From NCBI GenBank assembly GCA_030592245.1, contig JAUVJV010000188.1, positions 1 to 5,493 of the forward strand: 5,493 bases of DNA. Reading direction: 5' to 3'. The DNA comes from Candidatus Eiseniibacteriota bacterium (lineage in GTDB: Bacteria > Arandabacterota > Arandabacteria > Arandabacterales > Arandabacteraceae). Within the stretch, counting starts at the first letter, position 1; every line of letters starts with the position of its first letter. Below the pieces are notes generated by a model. The model did not search any database, had not been told where the DNA came from, and saw only the letters and a program-made list of their open reading frames with translations. Made by a program: the position numbers and the translations under genes. Of this stretch, positions 4,257 through 5,493 are shown piece by piece.

Positions 4257-5493
4257 TAGGGCGAGGGCCCGGGGAAAGAAGAAAATCGGCCTCGTCCCCA
4301 CCATGGGATACCTGCACGACGGTCATCTGGCCCTGGTGGATGAGTGCCGCCGCCAGTGCGACCTTGTAGTCGTAAGCATATTCGTTAATTCAAAACAGTT
4401 CGGTCCGAACGAGGACCTGGACCGTTATCCCCGGGATCTTCGCCGGGATAAGGGCCTGCTCGCGAAACATGGCTGCGATGTGATCTTCCTGCCCAGCGAC
4501 CGTGAGATGTACCCCCCCGGGTTTGCGACCGGGGTAAGTGTTGAGGGACTCTCGGACAGGCTGTGCGGACTCGGACGCCCCGGCCACTTTGACGGGGTCA
4601 GCGTGGTCGTACTGAAGCTCCTCCTGGCGGCTGCGCCGGATATTGCCTTCTTCGGGGAGAAGGACTACCAGCAGCTCATTATCGTGAGGAAGATGGTTGA
4701 GGACCTGGGCCTTGAGGTCGGGATCGAGGCGGTGCCGACGGTGAGGGATAAGGACGGGCTTGCGCTGAGCTCGCGCAATGCCTACCTGTCGGAATCCGAG
4801 CGGGCCAGGGCAACCTCGCTCTATAAGTCACTGGAGATGGCGAGGCTGCTTGTAGCGGGCGGCGAGCAAAGGGCCCGCAAGATCGAGGAACGCCTGACGG
4901 ACATCCTCGTGGAGAGCGGGGTCAGCAAGGTGGAGTATGTGGCAGTGGTCGATCCCGCGACACTGGATCCGGTGAGATACATCGACTCCGAGGCGCGCAT
5001 CGTGATGGCGGCCTGGGTCGGCGACACCCGGCTTATAGACAATCTGGCTGTTGTACCCCCCAGGAAGTCCCGCAGGCGCGCGGTTCCGAAACGGGGAACG
5101 GTGGGAGTCGTGCTTGCCGCAGGCGAGGGCAAGCGCATGAAATCGGACCTCCCCAAGGTGCTTCATCCTATAGAAGGCAAACCCATGGTCCAGCATGTCA
5201 TGGATGCCGCGAGGGAGGCGGGAATCAAGGACCTGATTGCCGTGGTAGGCCACCGGAGCGAGAAGGTGGAGCCCTTGATGAAGAAGCTGGGCGTCGAGAC
5301 GGTCATTCAGGAGGTCCAGCGCGGTACGGGACACGCGGTCCTTCAGGCCTATCCCAGGCTTGCCCGGTTCGGCGGAACCGTCATGGTGCTATCCGGAGAC
5401 ACGCCGCTCATCAGGTCTCACTCCATCAGGCAGCTCCTCACCCTTCACGCAAGGCATTCCAACGCTGTCACTTTCGCCACTACCGTGGTGCCC
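4210..5493 (+). CDS. panC: Pantothenate synthetase fused in frame to a GlmU-type uridyltransferase domain, 3'-truncated by window end
   Basis: The frame runs 428 codons from ATG 4210 to the last base with no stop. Residues 1-282 are a full PanC (E. coli 283): ATP-dependent joining of pantoate and beta-alanine to pantothenate. Marks are LVPTMGYLHDGH (28-39, HxGH nucleotide motif H36/H39), SIFVNSKQFGP (56-66, usually FVNPxQF), YPRDL, GRPGHFDGV (122-130), FFGEKDYQQL (147-156, K151, D152, Q155), LSSRNAYLS (186-194, KMSKS-equivalent) and AAWVGDTRLIDNL (267-279), the normal PanC end. A Pro- and Arg/Lys-rich linker (283-297) follows, then a GlmU-like N-terminal domain from residue 298. The start is set by homology and by GAGGAAA upstream, and it overlaps panB by 47 nt. 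PanC identity is secure. The read-through is direct in this sequence, but one base error at the junction could have removed a stop, and the far end lies outside the window. Confidence 0.9.
   Translation, partial: MLKTVKKTEILSQEIDRARARGKKKIGLVPTMGYLHDGHLALVDECRRQCDLVVVSIFVNSKQFGPNEDLDRYPRDLRRDKGLLAKHGCDVIFLPSDREMYPPGFATGVSVEGLSDRLCGLGRPGHFDGVSVVVLKLLLAAAPDIAFFGEKDYQQLIIVRKMVEDLGLEVGIEAVPTVRDKDGLALSSRNAYLSESERARATSLYKSLEMARLLVAGGEQRARKIEERLTDILVESGVSKVEYVAVVDPATLDPVRYIDSEARIVMAAWVGDTRLIDNLAVVPPRKSRRRAVPKRGTVGVVLAAGEGKRMKSDLPKVLHPIEGKPMVQHVMDAAREAGIKDLIAVVGHRSEKVEPLMKKLGVETVIQEVQRGTGHAVLQAYPRLARFGGTVMVLSGDTPLIRSHSIRQLLTLHARHSNAVTFATTVVP
5101..5493 (+). other. glmU: GlmU-like UDP-GlcNAc pyrophosphorylase domain (first 131 residues) within the PanC reading frame
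   Basis: In GlmU this domain makes UDP-GlcNAc from UTP and GlcNAc-1-phosphate for peptidoglycan and other glycans. Fused-protein residues 300-316 read VVLAAGEGKRMKSDLPK, the nucleotidyltransferase loop, with R309 and K316 equivalent to E. coli GlmU R18 and K25. KVLHPIEGKPM follows, as in GlmU. Q367 and G372-T373 in the VQRGTGHAV segment match E. coli Q76 and G81-T82 (uracil binding), and D397 in LSGDTPLI matches the metal-binding D105. The loop has GEGKRM where E. coli has GKGTRM, a change within family variation. About half of the roughly 228-residue uridyltransferase domain is visible; whether the left-handed beta-helix acetyltransferase domain follows cannot be seen. GTG 5101 could in principle serve as an internal start, but its G-rich upstream (GGGGA, 5093-5097) is only 3 nt away and no stop ends PanC first. 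Confidence 0.88.

Noticed and set aside
5101..5493. A separate glmU gene starting at GTG 5101 rather than a fusion.
   Set aside because: No stop codon ends PanC before it and the candidate RBS is only 3 nt away, so a single ORF is the direct reading. Kept as an alternative in the findings.

Overview
The window is GC-rich bacterial DNA (roughly 60% by eye) filled by one plus-strand gene train with almost no intergenic space. Gaps are 17, 6, 20 and 1 nt, and there are two overlaps of 22 and 47 nt. I see no internal promoter, terminator, RNA gene, mobile element, CRISPR array or long repeat. It reads as the middle of a housekeeping biosynthetic operon: both the first and the last gene are cut by the window edges.

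Layout: (1) 3' part of a slipin/stomatin-type SPFH (band 7) membrane protein, 2-673; (2) a PLP aminotransferase of the LL-diaminopimelate aminotransferase (DapL) type, 691-1899; (3) dihydroneopterin aldolase FolB, 1906-2268; (4) the pterin pyrophosphokinase FolK, 2289-2786; (5) a P-loop deoxynucleoside kinase, 2765-3403; (6) ketopantoate hydroxymethyltransferase PanB, 3405-4256; (7) pantothenate synthetase PanC, 4210 onward, whose frame runs without a stop into the uridyltransferase domain of a GlmU-like protein up to the last base.

How the genes fit together: FolB and FolK make the pterin precursor of folate, and PanB consumes methylene-tetrahydrofolate to make ketopantoate, which (after reduction to pantoate by an enzyme not seen here) PanC joins to beta-alanine. 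Folate and CoA precursor synthesis are therefore linked. DapL (diaminopimelate/lysine) and the GlmU-like domain (UDP-GlcNAc) both supply peptidoglycan precursors. The deoxynucleoside kinase salvages DNA precursors. The most unusual element is the PanC-GlmU read-through ORF. PanC is complete through its conserved C-terminal motif, a basic 15-residue linker follows, and the GlmU catalytic residues visible are intact.

Organism: the DapL route, slipin, FolK-dNK neighbourhood, GC-rich composition and free use of AGG/AGA arginine and ATA isoleucine codons suggest an environmental bacterium, perhaps of the Desulfobacterota (Deltaproteobacteria) or Nitrospirota type. This is a weak inference; nothing here fixes the phylum.
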